DNA of 64,000 nucleotides from Rhodococcus sp. 14-2483-1-2 (GCF_002259405.1 NZ_NPFW01000020.1:1-64000), one strand, 5' to 3'. Counted from the first letter of the stretch, positions 40,268-49,664 are shown. Notes: a model not told the origin generated them from the letters alone. Numbers and translations: made by a program.

Positions 40268-41488
40268 ATGAAGAAGCTCGTAGGTGTGCTGACAGCCGTT
40301 GCAGTCGTGGGTGCAGCAGCGTGTGGTTCCTCCACCGGCTCGGACGACTCCGGCCCCATCAAGATCGGATCGGTTCATCCCACCACCGGAGCTCTGGCAG
40401 GTGTGGGCGGATTGATGAACGACGGTGCTGCTCTTGCGGTGGCCGATATCAATGCAGCAGGCGGTATTTCGTCCTTGGACGGTCGGCAGCTGGAGTTGGT
40501 GTCGGGTGACAGCCAGGGCAAAGCAGAGGTCGGCCAGAGCGAGGCACAGCGACTGATCGACGACGGCGCGGTGTCGCTCATCGGCACGTACCAGAGTGAC
40601 GTCACTCAGAACGTCGCCTCGGTCGCCGAACGATCTCGGGTGCCGCTCGTGATCGACGTGGCCGTCGACGACAAGATCCTCGATCAGGGTTACCAATACT
40701 CCTTCCGGATGCAGCCGAACGCCTCCAGCATGGGTACCGACGGTGCCAAGGCACTGGCCGCGATCGAGGAGCAGACCGGCCAGGCCATCGACCGAGTGTC
40801 GTACCTGCATATCGAGGGATCCTTCGGCGACAGCGTCTTCAACGCATTCGAGGCCGAGGCAGCCAATCAGGGGATCTCGTCGGTGCAGGAAATCACCTAT
40901 CCCGCAACCAATTTCTCCGACGCCACCACTCAGGTCCGTGAGGCAGCGGTATCGAATCCCGACGTCATCGTCGCCACCGGCTACTACCCGGACGGTTTGT
41001 TGATCGCGCGTGCGGTGCAGCAGCTGAACCTGAACGTCAAGGGTGTCTACGGAATTGCCAACGGCGCGTTCGACGACAGTTCGTTCCCCAGCGATGCAGG
41101 CGCGGCCGGCAACGGCGTGTTGAGCGCCAACTACCACTACGACGCCACCAGTGACCGCGTCACCGACATTCGTACGCGGTTCGAGGCCCAGTACGGACGC
41201 CCGATGGAGACCGCAGCGATGCTGTCCTACCAGGCGGTCGAGGTCATCGCGGCGGGTCTGAACGACGGCGCCTCCAGCGACCCGGAAGATCTGCGCGAGG
41301 CCATTTCCGGCGTCTCGATCGACGACCCGCTCCTCGCGTTCAGCGGACCGATCGAGTTCGACGAGACCGGGCAGAACAAGAACGCGACCGTCATCGTCAT
41401 GCAGGTCCGCGACGGTGCAGTCGCTCAGGTCTTCCCCGAGGAGTTCGCAACGGACGCACTCGAGTTCCCCGTGGGAGCCGGCCAGTGA
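40268..41488 (+). CDS. ABC transporter solute-binding lipoprotein (branched-chain amino acid type)
   Basis: A 406-aa type-1 periplasmic-binding protein with a lipoprotein signal: MKKLVGVLTAVAVVGAAAC, lipobox AAAC, mature N-terminus at C19-C20. The body has KIGSVHPTTGALAGVGGLM, VADINAAGGI and the VGQSEAQRLIDDGAVSLIGTY strand of the Leu/Ile/Val-binding (HAAT) family. The ligand may be an amino acid, amide or small acid. It is the first gene of a five-gene importer operon with GTGA/ATGA overlaps throughout, preceded by IclR-motif sites C and D. Confidence 0.92.
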   Translation: MKKLVGVLTAVAVVGAAACGSSTGSDDSGPIKIGSVHPTTGALAGVGGLMNDGAALAVADINAAGGISSLDGRQLELVSGDSQGKAEVGQSEAQRLIDDGAVSLIGTYQSDVTQNVASVAERSRVPLVIDVAVDDKILDQGYQYSFRMQPNASSMGTDGAKALAAIEEQTGQAIDRVSYLHIEGSFGDSVFNAFEAEAANQGISSVQEITYPATNFSDATTQVREAAVSNPDVIVATGYYPDGLLIARAVQQLNLNVKGVYGIANGAFDDSSFPSDAGAAGNGVLSANYHYDATSDRVTDIRTRFEAQYGRPMETAAMLSYQAVEVIAAGLNDGASSDPEDLREAISGVSIDDPLLAFSGPIEFDETGQNKNATVIVMQVRDGAVAQVFPEEFATDALEFPVGAGQ

Positions 41489-42474
41489 CGGCCGCTACCT
41501 CGACTGCGGAGAGGACGGGTAAGAAAGGTCTGGCCGGGATCGGCCCTGGTATCCCGGTCGCGGCAGCGATCGTCGTCATCATGGCGGTGATCTACCTCGT
41601 CGGTGGTAAAGATCAGGGCTTGGTCACGCAGTCGGTCGTCTCCGGACTTCTGCTCGGCGGCGTGTACGCACTGATCTCCGTCGGACTGACGCTCATCTTC
41701 GGCGTTCTCGGGATCGTGAACTTCGCCCAGGGTGCGATGCTGACGATGGCGATGTACATCGTGTACGCCCTGTCCAACGCGGGTCTGCCGGTCTATGTCG
41801 CAACGTTGCTCGCCGTTCCGGTGATGTTCCTGTTCGGGATGGTCGTGCAGGCAACGTTGCTGACGAAATTGACCATCAGCGGTAGTCACGACGGCCCACT
41901 CCTGGTCACCCTCGGCCTGTCGCTGCTGATCATCAACGTGCTGCTGATGATCTTCGGCGGACGACCACAGTCGGTGCAGGCACCGATCGAGGGTTCCCTC
42001 GACGTGCTGGGTGCCGTCGCGTCGTGGCCGCGAGTCATCGCATTCATCGGGGCTGCTCTGGTCGCCGTCGCGCTCACCGCGGTACTGAAGCGGACGCCGC
42101 TCGGATTGTCCATTCGCGCAGTCGCATCCAACTCCGAGGGCGCCAAGCTGGTCGGCGTCGACATCGGTCGGGTCTACGCGCTCACCTTCGGTATCGGTGC
42201 AGCCTGCGTCGCCGTCGCCGGCGGCTTGATGACGCCGTTCACCAGTCTGACGCCGTCGGTCGGAGAACAGTTCACCATCCTGGCGTTCGTCATCGTGGTT
42301 CTCGGCGGACTCGGAAGCGTCGTGGGAGCCATGGTCGGTGGCCTCGTCATCGGCCTCGTGCAGACCGTCGGCGCGCTGTATCTACCGGGAACCGGCTCGT
42401 TGATCCTGGTGTTCGCGGTGTTCGTTCTCGTCCTGTTTCTCAAGCCCGAAGGATTGTACGGAGCTCGCCGATGA
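41485..42474 (+). CDS. Branched-chain-type ABC importer permease (LivH-like)
   Basis: A 329-aa permease with about eight helices. Marks are GLLLGGVYALISVGLTLIFGVLGIVNFAQGAMLTMAMY near the N-terminus and the cytoplasmic coupling loop LGLSIRAVASNSEGAKLVGVDIGRVYALTFGIGA. A 35-residue N-terminal extension with an extra helix (IPVAAAIVVIMAVIYLVGG) precedes the core. GTG start at 41485 overlaps the binding-protein stop. Confidence 0.92.
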   Translation: MTAATSTAERTGKKGLAGIGPGIPVAAAIVVIMAVIYLVGGKDQGLVTQSVVSGLLLGGVYALISVGLTLIFGVLGIVNFAQGAMLTMAMYIVYALSNAGLPVYVATLLAVPVMFLFGMVVQATLLTKLTISGSHDGPLLVTLGLSLLIINVLLMIFGGRPQSVQAPIEGSLDVLGAVASWPRVIAFIGAALVAVALTAVLKRTPLGLSIRAVASNSEGAKLVGVDIGRVYALTFGIGAACVAVAGGLMTPFTSLTPSVGEQFTILAFVIVVLGGLGSVVGAMVGGLVIGLVQTVGALYLPGTGSLILVFAVFVLVLFLKPEGLYGARR

Positions 42475-43514
42475 CAACGATAACGACCGCACCCACCCCG
42501 GTGTCGGACGATCCACGGTTGAAGGACACCTGGCTTCGTCGCCAATTGATCACGCTCGCCATCGGTTTCGTCGTAGTGGCGGCATTGCCGCTGCTGCTCG
42601 GTGAGCAGGCGCAGACGGTTGCCGTTCGCACGCTGATCTTCGCCGTGATGGCCGTGGCATGGAACATCATGAGCGGGTTCGGTGGCATGTTCAGCTTCGG
42701 CCACGCCGCCTTCTTCGGAATCGGTGCGTACACCGGTGCATATCTGTTGGTCGAGCACGGCGTTTCGCCGTGGATCTCGATGGTCGTCGCGGCGATCATC
42801 TCGGCGGTGGTGGGAACCCTCATCGCGTACCTGTGTCTGCGTTACCGGCTCGCCGGGTCCTACTTCGCGTTGGCCACGTTCGCCTTCGCGCAGATGTTCC
42901 TGCTGCTGGTGCAGAACCTCGAAGTCTTCAACAAGACCGAGGGATTCAATGTGCCCATCCTGCCTCGTGATTCGTGGTGGATGCTGCAGTTCGAGAAGGG
43001 CAGCCCCAACTACGTCTGGATTCCCCTCGTCATCCTGGCCCTTGCCGTTCTCGGAACCATCTTCTACACCCGCTCGCGGGCCGGGCAGTTCGTCCAGGCC
43101 ACCCGCGACGACGAAACCGCGGCAGCCTCACTCGGTATCGACACGATGAAGTATCGGCTGATCGCCGTGGCGGCGAGTTGTGCTCTGACCGCCGTCGCAG
43201 GCGTCTATTACACGCAGTACTACTTCTTCGTCGGCCCGGAACAGGCCTTCGGTTCGGCGGTCTCCGTCGAAGCGATCGTCCCGGCCGTCATCGGCGGCAT
43301 CGGCACGATCTGGGGACCGGTCATCGGCGCTGCCGTGATCGGGCCGCTGTCCGAGTTGATCAACGAGCTGCTGAGAAACCCACCCGCCTTCCTCGAATTC
43401 CTGCAGGGAACAATCGGATTGGACGTTGCCGCGTACTCGGTGATTCTGATCGCGATCGTGATCTTCCTGCCCAAGGGAATCTTCGGCACGATCCGTGAGA
43501 GGTGGAACCGATGA
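42471..43514 (+). CDS. Branched-chain-type ABC importer permease (LivM-like)
   Basis: A 347-aa permease. Typical features: MAVAWNIMSGFGGMFSFGHAAFFGIGAYTGAYL, RYRLAGSYFALATFAFAQMFLLL, and the coupling loop QATRDDETAAASLGIDTMKYRLIAVAASC. It pairs with the LivH-like protein to form the membrane channel. ATG at 42471 overlaps the upstream stop, and its stop overlaps the ATPase gene. Confidence 0.92.
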   Translation: MTTITTAPTPVSDDPRLKDTWLRRQLITLAIGFVVVAALPLLLGEQAQTVAVRTLIFAVMAVAWNIMSGFGGMFSFGHAAFFGIGAYTGAYLLVEHGVSPWISMVVAAIISAVVGTLIAYLCLRYRLAGSYFALATFAFAQMFLLLVQNLEVFNKTEGFNVPILPRDSWWMLQFEKGSPNYVWIPLVILALAVLGTIFYTRSRAGQFVQATRDDETAAASLGIDTMKYRLIAVAASCALTAVAGVYYTQYYFFVGPEQAFGSAVSVEAIVPAVIGGIGTIWGPVIGAAVIGPLSELINELLRNPPAFLEFLQGTIGLDVAAYSVILIAIVIFLPKGIFGTIRERWNR

Positions 43515-44233
43515 GCCTGTTGAGCATCGAGAACCTGAGCAAATCCTTCTCGGGTATCCACGCGGTGCGCGACGTCAGCCTCGATGTGCCCGAGCACGAA
43601 TTCCTCGGCATCATCGGCCCCAACGGGGCAGGTAAGACGACCTTGTTCTCCCTGCTGTCGGGTGAGCAGCCGCCGACCACCGGCCGAGTGATCTTCGACG
43701 GTACCGACATCACCGGTTGGCCGGCGAGCAAGATCGCGCGCGCCGGGCTGGTTCGCACCTTCCAGCTGATGCGCCCGTTCGAGTCGATGTCGGTACTGGA
43801 GAACGTCACCATCGCCGCATTGTCGAAGCGCAAGTCGCGCAAGGATGCTCGGCGTCACGCCCTCGATGTCCTCGATCGTGTGCAATTGTCCGATCAGGTC
43901 GGCGGCAAGGTCTCGGCCATGTCGACGGCGGGATTGAAGCGACTCGAGCTGGCGCGCGCACTGGCCATGGAGCCACGTGTGGTGCTCCTCGACGAGGTTC
44001 TCGCCGGGCTGGTCCCAGCCGAGCGTGCGCCGATGATCGAACTGCTGCGCACAGTGCACCAGGAGGGCCAGACGGTGCTGTTCGTCGAGCACATCATGGC
44101 TGCGGTGATGGCACTGTCCGAGCGTCTGGTGGTCATGCACGAAGGTGCCGTGCTCACCTCGGGTGACCCACGCACGGTGGTTGCCGACGACCGCGTCGTC
44201 GAGGCATACCTCGGTGAGGAGAAAACAGCATGA
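43511..44233 (+). CDS. ABC importer ATPase (LivG-like)
   Basis: A 240-aa ATPase with Walker A GPNGAGKTT (about residues 36-44), a signature region that reads MSTAGLKRLELARAL instead of the common LSGGQ, and Walker B VVLLDEVLAG. The LivG-type insert (SKIARAGLVRTFQLMRPFESMSVLENV) is present. The altered signature (STAGLK) is seen in some LivG proteins. Coupled to both neighbours. Confidence 0.9.
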   Translation: MSLLSIENLSKSFSGIHAVRDVSLDVPEHEFLGIIGPNGAGKTTLFSLLSGEQPPTTGRVIFDGTDITGWPASKIARAGLVRTFQLMRPFESMSVLENVTIAALSKRKSRKDARRHALDVLDRVQLSDQVGGKVSAMSTAGLKRLELARALAMEPRVVLLDEVLAGLVPAERAPMIELLRTVHQEGQTVLFVEHIMAAVMALSERLVVMHEGAVLTSGDPRTVVADDRVVEAYLGEEKTA

Positions 44234-44934
44234 TGCTCGAAATCGACAACCTGCATGCCGGGTACCGTCGTCTGGAAATTCTGCACGGGTTGACCCTCGC
44301 GGTCGACCGACACGAGATCGTTTCCCTGATCGGTGCCAACGGGGCAGGTAAGACGACAACGCTGCGCGCACTGTCCGGTCTGGTGTCCACCTCCGGCGGT
44401 AGGATCATGTTGGACGGCAACGCCATTCACGGCATGCGGGCGGATCGGATCGTGCGAGCGGGGCTCGTGCACGTGGCACAGGACCGAGCACTGTTCGGCA
44501 GCCTCACCGTCGCCGACAACCTCGAGATGGGTGCCTACACCCAGAAGCGCAGCGGTGTGAAGGAATCCCTGGACCAGGTCTACGCGCTGTTCCCGATTCT
44601 GGCCGAACGACGAGAACAACGGGCCGACACCATGTCCGGTGGTCAGCAGCAGATGCTCGCCATCGGTCGCGCGATGATGTCGAAGCCGCGAGTACTGACA
44701 CTCGACGAACCGTCGGTCGGGCTCGCCCCCAAGCTCGCAGCTCAGGTGCTCGACGCGATCGTCCGCATCCGTGATTCGGGTGTCACCGTGCTGATCGTCG
44801 AGCAGAACGCAGCGCAGGCACTGGCCATCTCCGATCGCGCGTACGTCATCGAGAGCGGGTCGATCGTGTTGACCGGCACCGGATCCGAACTGGCACACGA
44901 CGAACGGGTCAAAGCTGCCTACCTCGGTATTTAG
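44230..44934 (+). CDS. ABC importer ATPase (LivF-like)
   Basis: A 234-aa ATPase with Walker A GANGAGKTT (about residues 37-45), signature MSGGQQQMLAIGRAM and Walker B VLTLDEPSVGLAPKLA, the standard LivF set. It completes the importer (one lipoprotein, two permeases, two ATPases). The start ATG at 44230 lies in the LivG gene's last codons (ATGATG). Confidence 0.93.
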   Translation: MMLEIDNLHAGYRRLEILHGLTLAVDRHEIVSLIGANGAGKTTTLRALSGLVSTSGGRIMLDGNAIHGMRADRIVRAGLVHVAQDRALFGSLTVADNLEMGAYTQKRSGVKESLDQVYALFPILAERREQRADTMSGGQQQMLAIGRAMMSKPRVLTLDEPSVGLAPKLAAQVLDAIVRIRDSGVTVLIVEQNAAQALAISDRAYVIESGSIVLTGTGSELAHDERVKAAYLGI

Positions 44935-44947
44935 GAGTTCACCCCAC

Positions 44948-45580
44948 ATGCACCTCTTGGCTTTCACCCCGATCGACGTCGACGCGGCAGAACTGCAGCG
45001 GCGGCAGGATCGGTACGACCAACTTTCCCCCTCGGGGATCACCGTCGAGCTCCGCAACATCGGGGCCGACGCGCCCAGCGCACTGGACACCGAACGCGAC
45101 ATCAGACGGTCCGAGGAGGTGCTGTCGGCTGCTTTCCGATCCGTGCACGAGACGGAAGCCGACGGGTTCCTGCCCGACTGCGTGCTCGATCCCTGCGCCG
45201 AAGAGGCAGATTCGTTCGCGCGGCCGCTCTACGGACTGACCCGGTTGACGGCATCGTTCTACGCGTCCCAGGGACACCGGCTCGGCGCACTGGCGCGCAA
45301 CGACGCCATTGCCGCGGAAATGGACCGCCGTCTCGGGTTCTACGGGATCGTCGCCGAAGCCACCGAGGTACTCGGACTCGGTGTGCACGATATTGCCGAC
45401 ACCGGAGCCTGGGGGAGAGCGGTCTCGGAACACGCGAGCAAGCTCCGGTGCACCATCGCCATCAATGCGTGCTCCGCCGTCGATCTCGTCGATCCACCCG
45501 CGTCGCCGCAGGTGGTCGACCCGACCGCCACCGCACTGCGGCTGCTCGGTCTGCGATCCGAACTGCAGGTCACCGCGTGA
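44948..45580 (+). CDS. Asp/Glu/hydantoin racemase-fold protein
   Basis: A 210-aa protein with the racemase-family frame: LLAFTPIDVDAAELQ at the N-terminus, two cysteines in PDCVLDPCAEEA (about residues 76-81), and a second cysteine motif TIAINACSAVDL followed by VVDPTATALRLLG. It diverges from typical hydantoin racemases, so it could be a racemase, a maleate-isomerase-like enzyme or a malonate-decarboxylase-like protein. It starts 13 bases after the LivF gene and overlaps the flavoprotein gene (GTGA), so it belongs to the same transcript as the importer and the enzymes below. A likely role is isomerising or racemising the imported compound. Confidence 0.75.
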   Translation: MHLLAFTPIDVDAAELQRRQDRYDQLSPSGITVELRNIGADAPSALDTERDIRRSEEVLSAAFRSVHETEADGFLPDCVLDPCAEEADSFARPLYGLTRLTASFYASQGHRLGALARNDAIAAEMDRRLGFYGIVAEATEVLGLGVHDIADTGAWGRAVSEHASKLRCTIAINACSAVDLVDPPASPQVVDPTATALRLLGLRSELQVTA

Positions 45581-46950
45581 GCGAGGACGGACCCGACCTG
45601 GTGGTGGCAGGCGCGGGCGGCGGGCTCGTTGCTGCTCTCCGAGCCGCCGAGCTCGGGCTCGACGTGCTGGTGGTCGAGGCCAGTGCGCACTTCAAGCGGG
45701 GCAACAACACCGCGATGTCGACCGCCATGATCCCAGGCGCGGGTTCGCGATGGCAGCGTGAGGCCGGAATCGAGGACTCGCCGCAGCAGTTCTTGGACGA
45801 CGTGTTGCGCAAGACCAAGGGCACTGCCGATCTGCGGCTGGCGTCCACCCTGGCCGATGTCAGTGCCCCGCTGGTGGAATGGCTCGCAGATCATGTGAAG
45901 CTGCCGCTCACCCTCGTGACCGATTTCTCGTACCCGGGGCACTCGCAATTGCGTTGCCACACTGTCGAAGGCCGTCACGGCAGTGCGATGCTCGAGCACC
46001 TTGCGCGAGCGGTGGCGGACGAGCCACGCATCGATATGTTGACTCCCGCTCGCCTGACCGACGTGTCCGTCGATTCCGACGGGGCCGTCGACGCGGTGAC
46101 GATCACGATGCCCGACGGCAGTATCGACGTCGTTCCCACTCGTGCAGTTCTGTTGGCCACCAACGGTTACGGTGCCAATGCTTCGATGGTGGCCGAGCAC
46201 GTCCCCGAGATATCGGCGGCGCGTTATCACGGCAGCGAGCACTCCACCGGTGACGCGCTCGCCATCGGACGTCGACTCGGAGCCGAGTCGGCGTATCTCG
46301 ATGCCTACCAGGGGCACGCCGCGCTGTCGAAGCAGGCCACGACGCTCGTCGGCTGGGCGACGGTGATGCACGGCGGTGTAGTGCTCGACGTCAACGGCCG
46401 TCGGTTCGGTGACGAGACGACCGGCTACTCCGAGTACGCGGCCACGCTCGCGTCCAGGCCCGGATCCGAGGGGTGGATCGTTATCGACCGGGCGATCTAC
46501 GACAAGTGCTTGTCGTTCAAGGACTTCCAGCAGACCGTCGACTCGGGTGCCGCAGTGTGGGCCGACGATGCCGATAACCTTGCGGCCGCAACAGGGCTTC
46601 CACCTGCGGCAGTGGCGGAGGAGCTCGACGCTGTGGAAAGGTATGCCTCGGGCGAGGCACCGGACCCGTTCGGCCGCAGCTCTTTCGAGCACACTCTCAC
46701 CGGGCCGTATGCCGCCATCAAGATCGTGCCCGCGTTGTTCCATACGCAGGGCGGCCTCGTCGTCGACGAGAACGCACGTGTACTGCGAACCGACGGTTCG
46801 GCCATCACCGGCCTGTTCGCCTCGGGTGGTGCCGCAATGGGCATCTCCGGCCACGGTGCTGCCGGGTACCTCGCCGGTAACGGATTGCTGCCGGCACTCG
46901 GACTGGCGTACCTCGCGGCAAGCTCGCTCCGAACCACTGAACTCTTGTGA
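45577..46950 (+). CDS. FAD-dependent oxidoreductase, fumarate reductase/tricarballylate dehydrogenase-like
   Basis: A 457-aa flavoprotein. The FAD-binding start is LVVAGAGGGLVAALRAAELGLDV (GAGGG rather than GAGGAG), with the second part HTVEGRHGSAMLEHLARAV, a central LLATNGYG, and the C-terminal GGLVVDENARVLRTDG ... GLFASGGAAMG ... GYLAGNGLLPALG of the fumarate-reductase/KstD/TcuA group. It would oxidise or reduce a C-C bond next to carboxyl groups. GTG start at 45577 overlaps the racemase-fold gene. In this locus oxidation of a tricarballylate-like acid to an aconitate-like product is plausible, but the substrate is not proven by sequence. Confidence 0.87.
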   Translation: MSEDGPDLVVAGAGGGLVAALRAAELGLDVLVVEASAHFKRGNNTAMSTAMIPGAGSRWQREAGIEDSPQQFLDDVLRKTKGTADLRLASTLADVSAPLVEWLADHVKLPLTLVTDFSYPGHSQLRCHTVEGRHGSAMLEHLARAVADEPRIDMLTPARLTDVSVDSDGAVDAVTITMPDGSIDVVPTRAVLLATNGYGANASMVAEHVPEISAARYHGSEHSTGDALAIGRRLGAESAYLDAYQGHAALSKQATTLVGWATVMHGGVVLDVNGRRFGDETTGYSEYAATLASRPGSEGWIVIDRAIYDKCLSFKDFQQTVDSGAAVWADDADNLAAATGLPPAAVAEELDAVERYASGEAPDPFGRSSFEHTLTGPYAAIKIVPALFHTQGGLVVDENARVLRTDGSAITGLFASGGAAMGISGHGAAGYLAGNGLLPALGLAYLAASSLRTTELL

Positions 46951-46970
46951 AAAAACTCGAAAGGACCATC

Positions 46971-48437
46971 ATGTCAACGTTGTTGATCACCAATGCGCGT
47001 GTAGTTCGGCCAGGATCCGACGCTCCCGACGACGGTGAGTTTCTGGATCTGCTGATCGAAGACGGCAAGTTCACCCGCATCGAGGCGAACATCGACGCAG
47101 GATCCGCGGAGACCGTCATCGACGCGGCAGGCAAGGTTGCGTTCCCCGGTGTCGTCGACGCACATCAGCACTGGGGCATCTACAACTCGCTCGGTGACGA
47201 CGCCGAGACCGAGTCGCGGGCGTGTGTTCAGGGCGGCGTGACCACCTCACTGTCCTACATGCGGACGGGCCAGTACTACATGAACACCGGTGGCTCCTAC
47301 GCCGACGTGTTCCCGAAGGTCCTCGACGCCACCGAGGGACGTCCCTATGTCGATTACGCGTACCACCTAGCGCCGATGTCGAAAGAGCACATCGACGAAA
47401 TTCCTGCGCTCATCGCAGAGCACGGCGTCACCTCGTTCAAGATCTTCATGTTCTACGGCAGCCACGGGCTCCATGGGCGGTCGACCGATCAGAGCGAATT
47501 CCTGATGACGCCCGAGGGGGAGCGCTACGACCTGGCGCACTTCGAGTTCGTGATGCGCGGCATCCAGGCGGCACGGGAGCAGATGGGCGACAAGGCCGAT
47601 CACATCTCGCTGTCGCTGCACTGCGAGACCGCCGAGATCATGAGCGCGTACACCAAGATCGTCGAGGAGGAAGGCACCCTCGAGGGCCTGGCTGCGTACA
47701 GCGCGTCACGGCCACCGCACTCGGAGGGCCTCGCCGTCACCATCGCGTCGTTCCTCGCGGACGAGACGCAGCTGCCCAACATCAACCTGCTGCACCTGTC
47801 CTCGCGCAAGGCGTTGACTGCGGCGATGCGGATGGCAAAGGCGTTCCCGCACGTCAACTTCCGCCGTGAGGTCACCATCGGGCACCTGTTGGCCGATATC
47901 GACACCGCCTACGGCCTCGGCGGCAAGGTCAACCCGCCGCTGCGTCCGCGCGACGACGTCGAAGCGCTGTGGGAGCACCTGCTCGCAGGTGACATCGACT
48001 GGGTCGTCAGCGATCACGCGTGCTGCAAGGACGAGAAGAAGTTCGCCGAGGACCGCGGCGACATCTTCGCCGCGAAATCAGGCTTCGGCGGTGCCGAGTA
48101 CCTGCTGCCCGGACTGGTCAGCGAAGGACGCAAGCGCGGCCTGAGCTGGCGTCGCATCGCCGAGCTGACCTCGCTCAACCCTGCCCGGCGCTACGGCCTA
48201 CCGGGCAAGGGAGACATCGCCGTCGGGATGGACGCAGACATCGCTCTGATCGACCCGGACCATACCTGGACCGTCCGTCCGGAGGATTCCGAGTCGGCGC
48301 AGGAGTACACACCGTTCGAGGGATTCGAGCTCGGTGCCAAGGTGACCGACACGTTCGTCCGCGGTCAGCGGGTACTCACCGACGGTGCCGTCGCCGGTGC
48401 TCCCGCAGGCCGCTACCTGCACCGTCCGTACCTGTGA
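46971..48437 (+). CDS. Hydantoinase/dihydropyrimidinase-like amidohydrolase
   Basis: A 488-aa amidohydrolase with the complete binuclear metal set of D-hydantoinases: H65 and H67 (DAHQHWG), K157 (SFKIFMFYG, the carboxylated lysine), H217 (SLHCET), H275 (LLHLSS) and D348 (SDHACC). It should open a cyclic amide or imide (hydantoin, dihydropyrimidine, succinimide-like ring). The ATG at 46971 was chosen because AAAGGACC precedes it at 6-7 bases; a GTG further up overlaps the previous gene. It is followed by the CoA-transferase gene (GTGA overlap). Confidence 0.9.
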   Translation: MSTLLITNARVVRPGSDAPDDGEFLDLLIEDGKFTRIEANIDAGSAETVIDAAGKVAFPGVVDAHQHWGIYNSLGDDAETESRACVQGGVTTSLSYMRTGQYYMNTGGSYADVFPKVLDATEGRPYVDYAYHLAPMSKEHIDEIPALIAEHGVTSFKIFMFYGSHGLHGRSTDQSEFLMTPEGERYDLAHFEFVMRGIQAAREQMGDKADHISLSLHCETAEIMSAYTKIVEEEGTLEGLAAYSASRPPHSEGLAVTIASFLADETQLPNINLLHLSSRKALTAAMRMAKAFPHVNFRREVTIGHLLADIDTAYGLGGKVNPPLRPRDDVEALWEHLLAGDIDWVVSDHACCKDEKKFAEDRGDIFAAKSGFGGAEYLLPGLVSEGRKRGLSWRRIAELTSLNPARRYGLPGKGDIAVGMDADIALIDPDHTWTVRPEDSESAQEYTPFEGFELGAKVTDTFVRGQRVLTDGAVAGAPAGRYLHRPYL

Positions 48438-49624
48438 CGGGCCCACTGGAGGGCATCAAGGTACTCGACATCTCGACGATCCTCGCCGGCCCCCTCGTCG
48501 CGCAGATTCTCGGCGATTTCGGGGCGGAGGTCATCAAGATCGAGCACCCCACCAAGCCCGACGGTATGCGCGGACACGGCTTGGACAAGGACGGTCATCC
48601 GCTGTGGTGGACGATGATCAGTCGCAACAAGCGAACGATGACCCTGAACCTCGGAAACGCGCAGGGCGGAGCGATCTTTCGTCGCCTCGCCGCAGAAGCC
48701 GACGTGGTGGTCGAGAATTTTCGGCCGGGAACCCTCGAACGCTGGGGACTGGGATACGACGTTCTCTCCGAGCTCAACCCTGGGTTGATCCTGTTGCGTG
48801 TCACCGGCTTCGGTCAGACCGGACCGTACGCCACGAGGCCTGCCTTCGGCACGCTCGTCGAATCGATGAGTGGGTTCGCGCATCTGACCGGCGAAGCCGA
48901 TGGGCCGCCGACGCTTCCGGCGTTCGGGTTGGCCGATTCCCTCGCCGGGATTGCGGGTTCGTCTGCCGTCTCGATGGCTCTGCTGCACCGCACCAACAAC
49001 GGCGGCAAGGGGCAGCAGATCGATCTGGATCTGTTGAGCCCCATCATGGCTGCGGTCGGGCCGGGCGTCATCTACGCCGATCAGCTGGGGATCGATCAGG
49101 AGCGAACCGGGAACCGGTCGAGCAACAACGCGCCCCGCAACCTGTACAAGACCGCGGACGGACATTGGTTGGCGATCTCCACGAGCGCCAATTCGATAGC
49201 CGAACGCGTGCTGGTGCTGGTGGGTCACCCGGAGGTGCTGGACGAACCGTGGTTCGCCACCGGGCGTCAGCGCGCCGCCCATGCTGACCTTCTGGACGAG
49301 TACGTCGGCGGCTGGATTGCCGAGCGGACCAAGGACGTGGTGATCGACGAGTTCGAGAAGGCCGGAGCGGCAGTCGCTCCCGTCTACAAGCCGAGCGACC
49401 TGTTGTCCGATCCCCAGGTCAACGCCATCGAAATGGTGACGACCGTCGAGGACGACGACCTCGGCCCCGTGCGCATGCAGAACGTCATGTGGCGGATGGG
49501 TGGCAGCCCCGGCCGGATCAGGTACACCGGCCGCAAGCACGGTGCCGATACCGACCAGGTGCTTACCGAAATCGGCTGTAGCGCCGACGAGATCGAGGCG
49601 ATGCACCGCGACAGCATCGTGTAG
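48434..49624 (+). CDS. Class III (CaiB/BaiF) CoA-transferase
   Basis: A 396-aa CoA-transferase. The N-terminus GIKVLDISTILAGPLVAQILGDFGAEVIKIEHP, the catalytic aspartate D168 (FGLADSLAG) and the later NRSSNNAPRNLYKTADGHW and LLSDPQVNA segments are diagnostic. It moves CoA from an acyl-CoA donor (often succinyl-CoA) to a carboxylic acid and would activate the product of the preceding steps for cleavage by the CitE-like lyase. It is the last gene of the 40268-49624 operon, which ends at a perfect hairpin. Confidence 0.92.
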   Translation: MTGPLEGIKVLDISTILAGPLVAQILGDFGAEVIKIEHPTKPDGMRGHGLDKDGHPLWWTMISRNKRTMTLNLGNAQGGAIFRRLAAEADVVVENFRPGTLERWGLGYDVLSELNPGLILLRVTGFGQTGPYATRPAFGTLVESMSGFAHLTGEADGPPTLPAFGLADSLAGIAGSSAVSMALLHRTNNGGKGQQIDLDLLSPIMAAVGPGVIYADQLGIDQERTGNRSSNNAPRNLYKTADGHWLAISTSANSIAERVLVLVGHPEVLDEPWFATGRQRAAHADLLDEYVGGWIAERTKDVVIDEFEKAGAAVAPVYKPSDLLSDPQVNAIEMVTTVEDDDLGPVRMQNVMWRMGGSPGRIRYTGRKHGADTDQVLTEIGCSADEIEAMHRDSIV

Positions 49625-49628
49625 AGCG

Positions 49629-49661
49629 CGGCGGGTGATCGCGATGTCCGGTCACCCGCCG
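49629..49661. terminator. Bidirectional terminator after the CoA-transferase gene
   Basis: Perfect 10-bp inverted repeat (CGGCGGGTGA at 49629-49638 with 49652-49661) and 13-base loop, between the CoA-transferase stop and the convergent binding-lipoprotein stop. Confidence 0.7.
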
Positions 49662-49664
49662 AGT

